A stretch of DNA of 54,265 nucleotides from a virus, in IMG/VR virus record IMGVR_UViG_3300048586_000088, positions 1-54,265 of that record. The stretch is one strand, 5' to 3'. A model generated the notes under the pieces. The model saw only the letters and a list, made by a program, of their open reading frames with translations. It made no database searches and was not told the origin of the DNA. A program made the translations under genes and the position numbers. Positions 17,027 to 24,546 of this stretch are shown one piece after another (within the stretch, counting starts at the first letter, position 1; each line of letters opens with the position of its first letter).

Positions 17027-17305
17027 TCAAAGACCACGAACGAAAGGACTTGGACCAAGCTCTTGGCGCTCCAAATCGTACATCAGTTCTGGCCTTGTGC
17101 CAATAGCACCGCACTTCGTGCATTGCCAACGACTGCGGTGCGCGTTACCGGGTATCATGTCACCGTACAGGTTGCGCAGCCAATGGTCGTACCTGTGCTT
17201 GCACCACAGCCGCTGCCAAAGGCTTCTTGGCCTCAATGCCAACGGCCTTCCGTTGCAGATGTAGTCCCAGAGCTTTTGAGCCCATTGCCTTTCTTCTTCT
17301 GTCAT
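17027..17305 (-). CDS. Small zinc-ribbon-like protein
   Basis: The protein has 92 residues with CKHRYDHW near residue 35 and QCTKCGAIG near residue 62, a likely Cys/His zinc site. The N-terminus is a Trp-rich amphipathic helix. Proteins of this C-K-H-x-W ... C-x-x-C-G type recur in Bacteroidota phages without known function. Its stop is followed directly by the 59-bp repeat, as a gene and its recombination site are in a cassette. Confidence 0.7.
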   Translation of the reverse strand: MTEEERQWAQKLWDYICNGRPLALRPRSLWQRLWCKHRYDHWLRNLYGDMIPGNAHRSRWQCTKCGAIGTRPELMYDLERQELGPSPFVRGL

Positions 17306-17400
17306 CGTTCGTGTTGATTAAAAGAACGTGGCACAACCACCGCTTGCCTCAATGCGCCCCTCAACACCGGCCACCGCACGGGCGCACTGCGGCAAGCTCT

Positions 17401-17650
17401 GTACGTTGTACGCAAGCGAAATACAAAAGACGTTCGTGGTGTTGGTGGGGCTGATTGTCCGCAATTACGCCACTGTAATCTTTTACTCCCTGCGGCGGGC
17501 GATTACAGAGGGTTCAATCAGCACGGTTGGTCTATACAGCACAACAACCTGTTCCTTGGGTATCGCCGGAAATCCGCCGACGATTTTACGTTGTGCCTAA
17601 GATCTGGGCCACCCACCAACACCAAGAACTCAAAGAACGCCTGCATACAA
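17401..17650. other. Gene-free element with imperfect terminal inverted repeats
   Basis: GTTCGTGGTGTTGGTGGG (17432-17449) is matched inverted at 17612-17629 in 17 of 18 positions. Looser similarity continues outward for about 25 bp (TACGTTGTACGC against TAGTTGTATGC). The core holds an 8-bp hairpin, CTGTAATC/GATTACAG (17473-17480 and 17501-17508). No convincing frame is present on the minus strand. It could be a MITE-like insertion or a structured RNA. Confidence 0.55.
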
Positions 17651-17716
17651 CTACGTGTTGTCGAAAGCCCCTACCCACAAAGCTAACGCACGGGCCTTCG
17701 TCAACACTTGTCCGTT
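17648..17716. repeat. Cassette-end repeat, copy 2
   Basis: It begins CAACTACGTGTTGTCGAAAG and ends with GCACGGGCC, CGTCAA and TGTCCGTT, the same order of blocks as copy 1. It lies 13 bp beyond the stop of the gene at 17730-17993. A weaker third relative (GCCCGTGCG...GGGGC on the minus strand) can be seen at about 17333-17390. Confidence 0.6.
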
Positions 17717-17729
17717 CTCGGCAAGCCAA

Positions 17730-17993
17730 TTACCACCGATCATCCTCGGGCGAGTTGTCAATGACCTTTTGGCCTGTGAGATCCACCCCGCAGCCTGGAC
17801 ACCATCGAATGATGCCATGGCCTTTACATGCCCTGCATTTTATCAAAGATCCCGGCGCGAAGTTGAATGGGTCAATGTCGCAAAGGTCTTCGGTGCCTTC
17901 AATGTCACCGCAGTCCTGGCACCTGTCACTGTGCAATGGAGTGTGTCCGCACTTCGGGCACTCCAAGTCGAAGTCTACTTCATAGTCTGCCAT
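17730..17993 (-). CDS. Small two-zinc-ribbon protein
   Basis: The protein has 87 residues with four Cys pairs: CPKCG, CQDCG, CRACKGHG and CPGCG, the last two spaced like a DnaJ-type or rubredoxin-like knuckle. The protein is acidic overall. It probably binds zinc and may contact nucleic acid or a host protein, but no function is known. Its end is followed directly by repeat copy 2. Confidence 0.75.
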   Translation of the reverse strand: MADYEVDFDLECPKCGHTPLHSDRCQDCGDIEGTEDLCDIDPFNFAPGSLIKCRACKGHGIIRWCPGCGVDLTGQKVIDNSPEDDRW

Positions 17994-18082
17994 TTGCCTT
18001 TTGCTTTAGATCCAATGAAGGGGCCTGCCGAGAACATGCCAGTAACCGCAACGCACGGCTCTGGCTTGGTGTTATCGGTCAT
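17975..18082 (-). CDS. Micro-gene, 35 residues
   Basis: The ATG at 18082 overlaps the upstream stop as ATGA, and the frame ends inside the next gene's start region (19-nt overlap). The product begins MTDNTKPEPCVAVTG and has a Gly/Lys-rich end. Coupling at both edges is the main evidence that it is translated. The function is unknown. Confidence 0.5.
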   Translation of the reverse strand: MTDNTKPEPCVAVTGMFSAGPFIGSKAKGKWQTMK

Positions 18083-18543
18083 GGCTTGGTGGGGTTGGTC
18101 TTGTTCAGGAATACTCCTTGGTGATCTTCATGAATTGCGTTGAGGTAGATCTCGGCATTCCTTGCCTGTCGCCCCAAGGCCGTCTCATATGGCTTTGCGT
18201 TGTGGCGCTCCCTTTTCATGCAGAAGTCTATCAGCTTCTCCACTTCGCTCAGGAAGGTGCGCTCAAGGCTATCCGGTCGCTTTCCTACCCCCGCCTCCCA
18301 CGCTAATCTGGCACGGCGCTTTAGCTCGTCTTCATACAGGGCAACTCGCTTCACTTCTGCCTCCAGCTCCGCCACCCGTGCCCGCAGTGCCTCTAGCTCA
18401 TCCGATGGAGCAGGGGTGTCGCCAATGATGAGCGTGGCTGGTTGGTCACTGAGAATCTTCCGATACTCCAGCGCGAATGGGGTGCCTTTGTTGGACGGAT
18501 CTGTGAATGCACTTGAACTCACCCATCCTTTGATGATCTTCAT
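18079..18543 (-). CDS. Hypothetical protein with coiled coil
   Basis: The protein has 154 residues from ATG 18543 (MKIIKGWVSS). A heptad segment at about residues 50-75 (LEALRARVAELEAEVKRV) predicts a coiled coil, followed by a basic helical region. The start was chosen because it sits immediately after the preceding stop, while the longer frame runs back through that gene. The function is unknown. Confidence 0.7.
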   Translation of the reverse strand: MKIIKGWVSSSAFTDPSNKGTPFALEYRKILSDQPATLIIGDTPAPSDELEALRARVAELEAEVKRVALYEDELKRRARLAWEAGVGKRPDSLERTFLSEVEKLIDFCMKRERHNAKPYETALGRQARNAEIYLNAIHEDHQGVFLNKTNPTKP

Positions 18544-18544
18544 G

Positions 18545-18856
18545 TCAGTAGTCTTTAGTGGTCCAGTGAGTAACAGTGATCTTCTCCCCGTTGTCGAAGC
18601 TGCGCCAATGCCCGGCCTTGTCAACGTATGCCTTCGCAACAACGTGGTATGGATGCCCAACAGGAGGCGCGTCCGTCCGCCATACGCCGGGCCGCGAGTA
18701 CCACAGCGCCGTGAGGATGAACAGCCCCCATCCGACCCAGGCGATCAAGCCCAGGTTGCGAACGGTTGAGCGATGCGTGTTGATGCCCGCAGCCTTACGC
18801 TGCTCGGCGAGATCCTTGGCCGCTTGGGCCGCTTTCAGAATGTGGGGGTTTGCCAT
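18545..18856 (-). CDS. Single-pass membrane protein, first gene after an early promoter
   Basis: The protein has 103 residues: a basic amphipathic N-terminus, one transmembrane helix at about residues 33-55 (LGLIAWVGWGLFILTALWY), then a hydrophilic domain. It is the first gene behind the promoter at 18915-18886. Its leader reads CGTGACTGAAAC, then GAGCAACC directly before the ATG, so it carries both motifs complementary to the small RNA at 26.9 kb. The function is unknown. Confidence 0.75.
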   Translation of the reverse strand: MANPHILKAAQAAKDLAEQRKAAGINTHRSTVRNLGLIAWVGWGLFILTALWYSRPGVWRTDAPPVGHPYHVVAKAYVDKAGHWRSFDNGEKITVTHWTTKDY

Positions 18857-18885
18857 GGTTGCTCCATTTGGTTTCAGTCACGGGG

Positions 18886-18915
18886 CAAATATAGCGAAAC
18901 CTTTCGCAATTACAA
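18886..18915 (-). promoter_or_regulatory. Early-type promoter with conserved 5' leader
   Basis: The minus strand carries TTG (18915-18913), 19 bp and TATATTTG (18893-18886), followed by CCCCGTGACTGAAAC. The same promoter and leader pair occurs at 30.8 and 42.8 kb, including the upstream TGTTG-AATT sequence. The transcript would begin almost at the conserved 12-mer. Confidence 0.85.
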
Positions 18916-18929
18916 CAGCATGCCGGAAA

Positions 18930-20480
18930 TTATCTACCGACCTTCCGCCGCTCCACGAACTCGCGGAACTGCTTGTCGAAGGCGCCAACCACGAGGTAGT
19001 AGTGCGCCTGAAGGCAGTGGCCGTACTTCTCGAAGCGTACCCGCGTCACGGGGTCCGTCGCGTACTGCTTCAGGATCGTCCCGTCCGCCGCCTCCTTGGT
19101 GTTGAGCATGTCCGATGCCGTGTGCGCCATGGACGGGTCGAACGTGACCCAGATGTCCAGCTTGCCAGCGAGGTAGGCGTTGCAGAAGTCCCGCACGACG
19201 GTATGCGCCGGGTTGCGCCGGATCACCCTGTCGCTGTGGTTGTGCAGCCATGGCCGCAGCACCTTCTGCACCAGGTCGAAGTTGTGAACGATGCCGTCGC
19301 GCTCCATGGGCGAACGGTTGGCGCCGGAACGGTCCCCGTAGAAGTACAGCCCGGCCGCGTGGTCCTTGTAGGCGCCTTCCTTCAGGTCGCGGGCCAGGTG
19401 ATCACACAGCGCCTCGGTGTTGCTCCAGGGGTGGGCAAGGCATCGCTCTTTGAGGAAGTGTACGCGCCAACGCCCCTCGGGTTCCTGCCATATCTGAGCA
19501 TCCAGCCCGGTCATGTACGGGGCCGTATTGAAGTCAACGGTGAAGTGCAGTGCCTTGGTCGGGTCGTACGGGATACGGATCAAGTGCTTGCGGCCCTCGA
19601 AGGCATGCAGGAACTCCCGGCCGGTCTTGCGCGTGGCGTTCCAGTCGCCATGCAGCAGGCGGGCGCGGTCGTAGTCGTCCGGGTTGCGCTCCAACTGCTG
19701 CGTGTAGCTGGCAACGTGCGCCTTGTCCGGGTTGTCGTCCAGCAGGACCAGCACCTTCGCTTGGTGCGGCTGTAGGTCCACGGCCTTTCCTTCCCTGTCC
19801 ACCACGTACCTGTACTTGGTCCAGTAGTCGCCGGGGTTGCCCGTCACGATCAGCTTGGGCACCAGCCCACGCGTCCATACGCCGCACCTGTAGCACTCCC
19901 ATTGGATCGGCCGCCCGTTGTCGTCGCAGTCCACCGCCTTGGACTTAGCCGCCATCCCTTCAGCGCAGCACGCATGGCAGAACTCCGTTGTCCGGTAGCG
20001 CAGGCGTCCGGCCAGGGCATCCACGGCCCGCTCCTCTATGCCGTCGCCCTCATCAACGCATGCCCGCGTATACGCACGACCGCCCAGCCTGGAGTAGTTC
20101 GGGTCCCTCGGATCGAATTGCAGGTAATCGAAGTAGGTGACCGACCCGTTCGCCCATTCCACCAGCTTCTTGCTCTCCTTGTAGATGTAGTCCGTACCAT
20201 CCCGAAGCCCGCTCTTTGCGATCACCTCGAAGAACGTGACCATGGTGGACTTCCGAAGGTTCTCCGCCGTATCCCGGAACATGCCGCCGACCGTGCCGGG
20301 GTACTTCAGCGCCTGTGTGACTTCAAACAGGCCGAGGAAGAACGTCTTGCCCGGACCTGCCGATCCGCCGAAGAAGAGTTCCGTGTGCGTCTGGTCGTGG
20401 GCTATGTGCCAGGCGTCCGACGCCCCTTGGCCCAGCGGCTTGATGCCCGACACGAAGGCGTCCGGCTCCTCATTGCCCAT
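18930..20480 (-). CDS. terL: Terminase large subunit
   Basis: The protein has 516 residues. Residues 38-46 are GGSAGPGKT, a Walker A loop, and RACVDEGDGIEE is the Walker B and catalytic-acid region. The nuclease half carries LHFTVDFNT and FYGDRSGANR, acidic metal-binding positions of the RNase H-like domain. A four-Cys insertion (CHACCAEG and CYRCG) sits between the halves. The enzyme cuts and pumps DNA through the portal. It overlaps the small-subunit gene by 11 bp. Confidence 0.95.
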   Translation of the reverse strand: MGNEEPDAFVSGIKPLGQGASDAWHIAHDQTHTELFFGGSAGPGKTFFLGLFEVTQALKYPGTVGGMFRDTAENLRKSTMVTFFEVIAKSGLRDGTDYIYKESKKLVEWANGSVTYFDYLQFDPRDPNYSRLGGRAYTRACVDEGDGIEERAVDALAGRLRYRTTEFCHACCAEGMAAKSKAVDCDDNGRPIQWECYRCGVWTRGLVPKLIVTGNPGDYWTKYRYVVDREGKAVDLQPHQAKVLVLLDDNPDKAHVASYTQQLERNPDDYDRARLLHGDWNATRKTGREFLHAFEGRKHLIRIPYDPTKALHFTVDFNTAPYMTGLDAQIWQEPEGRWRVHFLKERCLAHPWSNTEALCDHLARDLKEGAYKDHAAGLYFYGDRSGANRSPMERDGIVHNFDLVQKVLRPWLHNHSDRVIRRNPAHTVVRDFCNAYLAGKLDIWVTFDPSMAHTASDMLNTKEAADGTILKQYATDPVTRVRFEKYGHCLQAHYYLVVGAFDKQFREFVERRKVGR

Positions 20481-20793
20481 CTTGGCTTGGCGGGCGGACC
20501 ACCACGTTGATCACGGGAGCGGGGGCGTTGAGGCTGCCCGTCAGGTCGTGCTGCTGCTTCACCTTGCCCCATCCGCGTTCGAGGAGGACTTCAGCGGCCC
20601 TCACGTCTCCCTTCTTTGCCTTGGTAAGCAGGGCGTTGATGATCGCCTGTGCTTCGCTGACGCCTTTCTTCTCAGTGCCCAGCACTTCGGCCAACAGCTT
20701 GTCGAGTTCCGGCAGCTTCTTTGGCCTTCCAGCGGGGTTGCCGGACACGCCTTTTGGGATGCGCCTGAGCGTTCCTCCATTCCTTCCTGGCAT
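20470..20793 (-). CDS. terS: Probable terminase small subunit
   Basis: The protein has 107 residues from ATG 20793; GTG 20808 would add five. The N-terminus KGVSGNPAGRPKKLPEL is the GNPxGRP motif of DUF5681-type phage proteins found beside terL. A helix follows (KGDVRAAEVLLERGWGK). Position directly before terL, size and DNA-binding-like basic start all support a packaging-recognition role. Confidence 0.75.
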   Translation of the reverse strand: MPGRNGGTLRRIPKGVSGNPAGRPKKLPELDKLLAEVLGTEKKGVSEAQAIINALLTKAKKGDVRAAEVLLERGWGKVKQQHDLTGSLNAPAPVINVVVRPPSQDGQ

Positions 20794-20815
20794 CGGTTCG
20801 CGTTCCACGTTGCTG

Positions 20816-21124
20816 CTACGTTGTTTGTCCGTAGGTGATAGCCGGGTCGTCTGTGATGCTCAACTGCTGCACCTGCACGTCCTTGAAGGCGATGTCCATG
20901 AGCCAGTTGAAGACCCGCATGTTCCCCTCCATCAGTCCGGGCAGCAATGGCCCCTGTCCGCTGTGCTCGTTGAACAGGTTGAAGGCCAGCATCTGCTGTG
21001 CCCTGTCAGCCCATGTCACGAAGCCGGTGTAGTTCAGGCGGCTGGTAGCCATGCGTGCCGTCTTGAGGATCATCATGGCCTTGCCTGTCACTTCGTCGGC
21101 GATGTAGGATGCGGGGATGCTCAT
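20816..21124 (-). CDS. Hypothetical protein upstream of terminase
   Basis: This 102-residue helical protein is rich in Met (MMILKTARMATS). The start overlaps the previous stop as ATGA. I do not recognise it. The sequence hints at a helical oligomer, and it may act with the terminase or head genes that follow. Confidence 0.65.
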   Translation of the reverse strand: MSIPASYIADEVTGKAMMILKTARMATSRLNYTGFVTWADRAQQMLAFNLFNEHSGQGPLLPGLMEGNMRVFNWLMDIAFKDVQVQQLSITDDPAITYGQTT

Positions 21125-21366
21125 TCCTTTTCCGTTGGCTTGGTTCGTTGGTCCTCGAAGAAGTCCTTCAGGATCCGCTGGTATCGCTTGCGCTGGACGT
21201 TCAACTTGAAGCCCGAGACGCCGTAGTCCTTGGCGAACATGGCGAGGGCTTTTTCCACCGGCACGCTGGGGAGCGCACGCTTAATGCCTTGCACGTACCC
21301 GAACATCACCTTGTCGGAGGTGTCGAGCCTTTGGAACGCTGTAAGCCGGTCGGTGGCGTGCGGCAC
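21121..21366 (-). CDS. Hypothetical basic helical protein
   Basis: The 81-residue protein has MFGYVQGIKRALPSVPVEKAL and KLNVQRKRYQRILKDFFE, which suggest a small helical DNA-binding fold. The family is unknown. It shares one base with the preceding stop and overlaps the next start. Confidence 0.65.
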   Translation of the reverse strand: MPHATDRLTAFQRLDTSDKVMFGYVQGIKRALPSVPVEKALAMFAKDYGVSGFKLNVQRKRYQRILKDFFEDQRTKPTEKE

Positions 21367-21665
21367 TACTTGGGCTTGGTGGAGGGCTTGCGGCGGTCGA
21401 TGATGAAGTGAACCGGGCGGATGCGGAGTTCGCGCATCTTGGTACGCTCAAGGATCGTCCCTTGTTGCAGGATGATGTCCCACCGGCTTCCGTAGTGCGC
21501 TGCCAGCACCCGAGCAGCCCCACGCTTTGCGCTGCGCATGGTCACGTACCGCTCCTTCTTCGTCTCGTCATAGGCAGGGCCGGGGCGGTCGATGGTGAAG
21601 CTCCATGGCTGCGTCTTGTGCTTGCCTTCCTTCAGGAGTACGGTGATCGGCTTCAGCTTGCTCAT
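21366..21665 (-). CDS. Hypothetical basic protein
   Basis: The protein has 99 residues and is rich in Lys and Arg at both ends. It contains TMRSAKRGAARVLAAHYG and RPVHFIIDRRK. I recognise no domain. It is part of the run joining the glycan operon to the terminase genes. Confidence 0.65.
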   Translation of the reverse strand: MSKLKPITVLLKEGKHKTQPWSFTIDRPGPAYDETKKERYVTMRSAKRGAARVLAAHYGSRWDIILQQGTILERTKMRELRIRPVHFIIDRRKPSTKPK

Positions 21666-21680
21666 GCGTCAGGGTTTTGT

Positions 21681-21851
21681 TCAGGGGATGTACACGCTCC
21701 ACAGCCAGCGGAGCACAAGATAGATCGGCTTCCCGATAACGACCAACAGCAGCCCGCCGAACATACCGGCAGCGGCCAGGAACATCGCCGTCTGCATGCC
21801 GCCCATCGCGGCCTTGCCGATCATCCCGGCCAGCTTCTTCACGTAGGTCAT
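21681..21851 (-). CDS. Small membrane protein
   Basis: The protein has 56 residues from ATG 21851, which overlaps the glycosyltransferase stop as ATGA. A Gly/Ala-rich hydrophobic helix spans residues 10-50 (MFLAAAGMFGGLLLVVIG). It could anchor or assist the glycan enzymes next to it, but nothing more can be said. Confidence 0.65.
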   Translation of the reverse strand: MTYVKKLAGMIGKAAMGGMQTAMFLAAAGMFGGLLLVVIGKPIYLVLRWLWSVYIP

Positions 21852-22771
21852 ACGCGCACCGGGTTGGCTTGCAGGTCCAGCGGCTTGTGCTTCAGTTCGT
21901 TCCATGGCAGGTCTTGTAGGTCGATGGGTTTGCTATCCTGGTACCACTCCGGGTGTTTCGCAAAGCTACGCATCGCGGCGTCTGAGTAGATCACGTCCGC
22001 CACGTAGCCTATCCGGTAGGCCAGCGAACCCATCGGCCCGGCGCCACGGTTGTAGCCGTAGAAGCCAGCGTGGTACGCCTTGCCGGTGTAGCTGTAGCCG
22101 ATGGGCAGTTGCTCTCCCTGCTGCCATTGGATGCGGCGGATCAACCCGTCCTGCTCTGCGAAGGCACGTCCGATCGGACAGCCAGGGAAGTGCCTCGCGC
22201 AGTATTCCACGGGGTTCACGAAGTACTTGGGCTGGATGTGCGGCTGCACGAACTGGTTGAACACGGCCTTGTGGAAGCATACGCCCAAGGAGCAGTAGTC
22301 CAAGGTGCTCAGGTAGTACTCATCGTGGCGGCCTTCCTGTTCAACGGCCCGGTTGGGGTTGCGCACGCCGATGGAGCAGAATAGTGGGCGCGGTCCTGCG
22401 TGCATGTGTGCGTGCCATCGGAAGAAGTCGCGGGCGATCAGCACGTCCTCCTCGATCATGTAGATGCGGCCAGATGCGCTTGGGCGCGATGCCGCCAGTT
22501 GGTAACCCGTCAGCACGGAATACGACTGCTTGGCGATCAGGTAGTGGCTCCTGGGAGTGACGGCGACTTCGTGGCTGAACGGAAAGCCATTGATCACTTC
22601 ATGCAGTTCGGGGCTGTGGCCCTGGTCGAACCGGAATATGTAGTGCATGCGGTCGGCAAAGGCGGCCAGCTTGATGTTCTCCAGGCAGTGCCAAAGCATC
22701 TCAGGCCGTCGCCAAGCTGGGATCAGTACGATCGCCTCTGGCTGCTTTTGCAGCAGGTCAACGCACGCCAT
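21848..22771 (-). CDS. Glycosyltransferase, GT-A (GNT-I-like) type
   Basis: The protein has 307 residues. It opens VLIPAWRRPEMLWHCLENI and has YMIEEDVLIARDFF, an EED variant of the metal- and sugar-nucleotide-binding DxD. This layout fits GNT-I-like or family-2 transferases with a GT-A fold. The start codon shares a base with the methyltransferase stop (TGATG). It is one of several transferases in this operon, so a stepwise built glycan is likely. Confidence 0.8.
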   Translation of the reverse strand: MACVDLLQKQPEAIVLIPAWRRPEMLWHCLENIKLAAFADRMHYIFRFDQGHSPELHEVINGFPFSHEVAVTPRSHYLIAKQSYSVLTGYQLAASRPSASGRIYMIEEDVLIARDFFRWHAHMHAGPRPLFCSIGVRNPNRAVEQEGRHDEYYLSTLDYCSLGVCFHKAVFNQFVQPHIQPKYFVNPVEYCARHFPGCPIGRAFAEQDGLIRRIQWQQGEQLPIGYSYTGKAYHAGFYGYNRGAGPMGSLAYRIGYVADVIYSDAAMRSFAKHPEWYQDSKPIDLQDLPWNELKHKPLDLQANPVRV

Positions 22772-23481
22772 CAGGGGCGAAGCCTTGCGGCCGGGGTATA
22801 GGTCACAGGATAGCGGCCAGAGGCGCTGAAGTGGAAGGTCGGGGATACGTTCCAGCGTTCGATCAGCCTGTAGCCGATCAGCCCCAGCGTCCGCGTCATT
22901 TCCGCCAAAACGTACTCGTCCCAGATCTCGATGAACAGTTCGGGCTTGTGCTTGGTGATCGTGCCCCATGCGCCCGCGACGGCCTCGGGCTCCATGCCTT
23001 CAACGTCCAGCTTGATCAGGCGGACATCCATGTTCGGCATTTGCTCCACTTGGCTGTCAATGGTCAGGATCAGGATCTCGCCTTCCTTGTCGGGCCGCAT
23101 TTCCCACTGGCAGTTCTTTCCCGTGCCACCGAGTTCGGCGGATACATTCTGCTCCCTGTCGCCTACGCCAGCCCTGACCGTCTGGACGTTTGTACTCTCA
23201 GCGCCCATCACATTCTTCCACAGCAGTATGTGGTTGCACGGCATCGGCTCGAACGCCAGCACCTTATCCGCCCACAGACTGAACGCAAGCGAATGGTTCC
23301 CCACGTTCGCCCCTGCGTCGATCCACAGACCGCCCCGAGGGATGTTCTTCTCGATCCAGTCCAGCATGTGCCACTCGCACAGGTCGCCCTGCTTGTATGT
23401 GGTCTCCATGATCTCGTCGTCCACCAGGATGTGGAAGTCGTGCCCGTATCGGCGGATGTGGTAGCTGCGTGGGTTGCTCAT
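22771..23481 (-). CDS. FkbM-family SAM-dependent methyltransferase
   Basis: The protein has 236 residues from ATG 23481 (MSNPRSYH). WIDAGANVGNHSLAF is the SAM-binding motif I, AFEPMP is motif II, and VRLIKLDVEGMEPEAV with FIEIWDEY completes the FkbM pattern. These enzymes often O-methylate sugars. The start region reads ATGAGCAACCC, one of the sequences complementary to the 26.9-kb RNA. Confidence 0.88.
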   Translation of the reverse strand: MSNPRSYHIRRYGHDFHILVDDEIMETTYKQGDLCEWHMLDWIEKNIPRGGLWIDAGANVGNHSLAFSLWADKVLAFEPMPCNHILLWKNVMGAESTNVQTVRAGVGDREQNVSAELGGTGKNCQWEMRPDKEGEILILTIDSQVEQMPNMDVRLIKLDVEGMEPEAVAGAWGTITKHKPELFIEIWDEYVLAEMTRTLGLIGYRLIERWNVSPTFHFSASGRYPVTYTPAARLRP

Positions 23482-23783
23482 GATGGAACCGTTATGAGGC
23501 GACCGCTTGCACGGATTGCAAATGATATGGTATCGCCGTCCGCTGGATTCTTGCCCGTGCCATCGCATCGGTCGCAATCCTTGCGGCCGGTCTCGTTCAT
23601 TTCGGGATAGTAGTCGTCCGGGTCAACCCCCTCCATCTCTAGCTCGTATGCCGCTTCGTCTGCGGGTGTGGCGTAGGTCACGAAGCCGAAGCCTCCGCAC
23701 TTGGCGCACATATCTTTCTTGACGTGCATCGAAACATCGTACGCAAGACCGGTCTTTTCGCTGGTGATGGTCTGGTTGCTCAT
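23478..23783 (-). CDS. Small protein with DnaJ-like zinc knuckles
   Basis: The protein has 101 residues with CAKCGGFGF around residue 26 and CDRCDGTGK around residue 70, two CxxCxGxG zinc-binding motifs of the DnaJ type without any J domain. The acidic middle is rich in Tyr and Asp. It overlaps both neighbours as ATGA. The function is unknown. Confidence 0.75.
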   Translation of the reverse strand: MSNQTITSEKTGLAYDVSMHVKKDMCAKCGGFGFVTYATPADEAAYELEMEGVDPDDYYPEMNETGRKDCDRCDGTGKNPADGDTISFAIRASGRLITVPS

Positions 23784-23932
23784 GTGCTTCGGATTATTGC
23801 CACGATCGAGATGATTATGGACGCTACCTGAATGGCCGTTATCAACAGGAATAGCCGTACGCTTTGGGCGAATGACTTGCGGCGCTCCTCAGCGGCAGCG
23901 GTATAGATTTCGTATGGGGTTGGGTTGCTCAT
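23780..23932 (-). CDS. Small membrane protein, 50 residues
   Basis: The ATG at 23932 overlaps the glycosyltransferase stop as ATGA and reads ATGAGCAACCC. One transmembrane helix spans residues 26-48 (LFLLITAIQVASIIISIVAII), following a charged N-terminus. The function is unknown. Confidence 0.65.
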   Translation of the reverse strand: MSNPTPYEIYTAAAEERRKSFAQSVRLFLLITAIQVASIIISIVAIIRST

Positions 23933-24546
23933 TGCCATTCGTTGAAGCGGTAGCCGCGTGTGTCGCCCCCGCTGTGATCGTTGCCCAAGGTACTGTGTTC
24001 CACGCCAACGTGGTCCGCAAGGCTCGGAAGATGGAAGAACAGCGGGATGCGTGCCGTCTTCAGAGCGTGGAACAGCAGCGCGTCCGGCTTGGTGTTCATC
24101 GTGGGCGCTACCCGAAGCGTCTCGCGCATGTAGTAGGCGATCTTTCCGCACAACCCGGCAGGCAGCACAACGCTTCCGCCCCACAGGTGCTCATGCGGAT
24201 CAACATGCAGCCAGCCGTCGCCGTCCCGCTGGTCGTGTGGGATGTTCTGCTCGATCGTCCACAGGCTGAACGCCGCGACGGGGTATCGCGCCATCGCCTC
24301 CTCGGTTATCGGCAGCATCCTTTCAGCGAACACGAGGTCGTCGTCAACGATGCAGACATACTCGCCGCTCGGCCTGCCCATGCCAAGTTGGTCAATGGCC
24401 AGCAGCAGATTTCGCCCGGCGCCCAGCACGCCGTCATCCGGGAATACGGTTACCGATCCGACGCCGCAGCGGTGAAGCGAGGCAATGGTTCCGGGTAGCG
24501 TGTGCTGTGCCCGCTGCGTGGCGTGGAGTATGCCGAAGTGGATCAT
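23929..24546 (-). CDS. Glycosyltransferase, GT-A type
   Basis: The protein has 205 residues. GAGRNLLLAIDQLG and YVCIVDDDLVF give the nucleotide-sugar pocket and a DDD metal-binding site, and HVDPHEHLWGGSVVLPA follows in the acceptor half. It is short but complete in the core. It is coupled to both neighbours by overlapping codons. Confidence 0.8.
   Translation of the reverse strand: MIHFGILHATQRAQHTLPGTIASLHRCGVGSVTVFPDDGVLGAGRNLLLAIDQLGMGRPSGEYVCIVDDDLVFAERMLPITEEAMARYPVAAFSLWTIEQNIPHDQRDGDGWLHVDPHEHLWGGSVVLPAGLCGKIAYYMRETLRVAPTMNTKPDALLFHALKTARIPLFFHLPSLADHVGVEHSTLGNDHSGGDTRGYRFNEWQ

Noticed and set aside
17328-17600. 90-residue plus-strand frame across the inverted-repeat element
   Set aside because: It crosses the palindromic arms and the internal hairpin, and its sequence is low-complexity. 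It is on the strand with almost no genes, so it is probably chance.
16959-17716. True integron attC sites
   Set aside because: The repeats lack a matched RYYYAAC/GTTRRRY pair and no integron integrase is present. Only the cassette-like order is retained as an observation.
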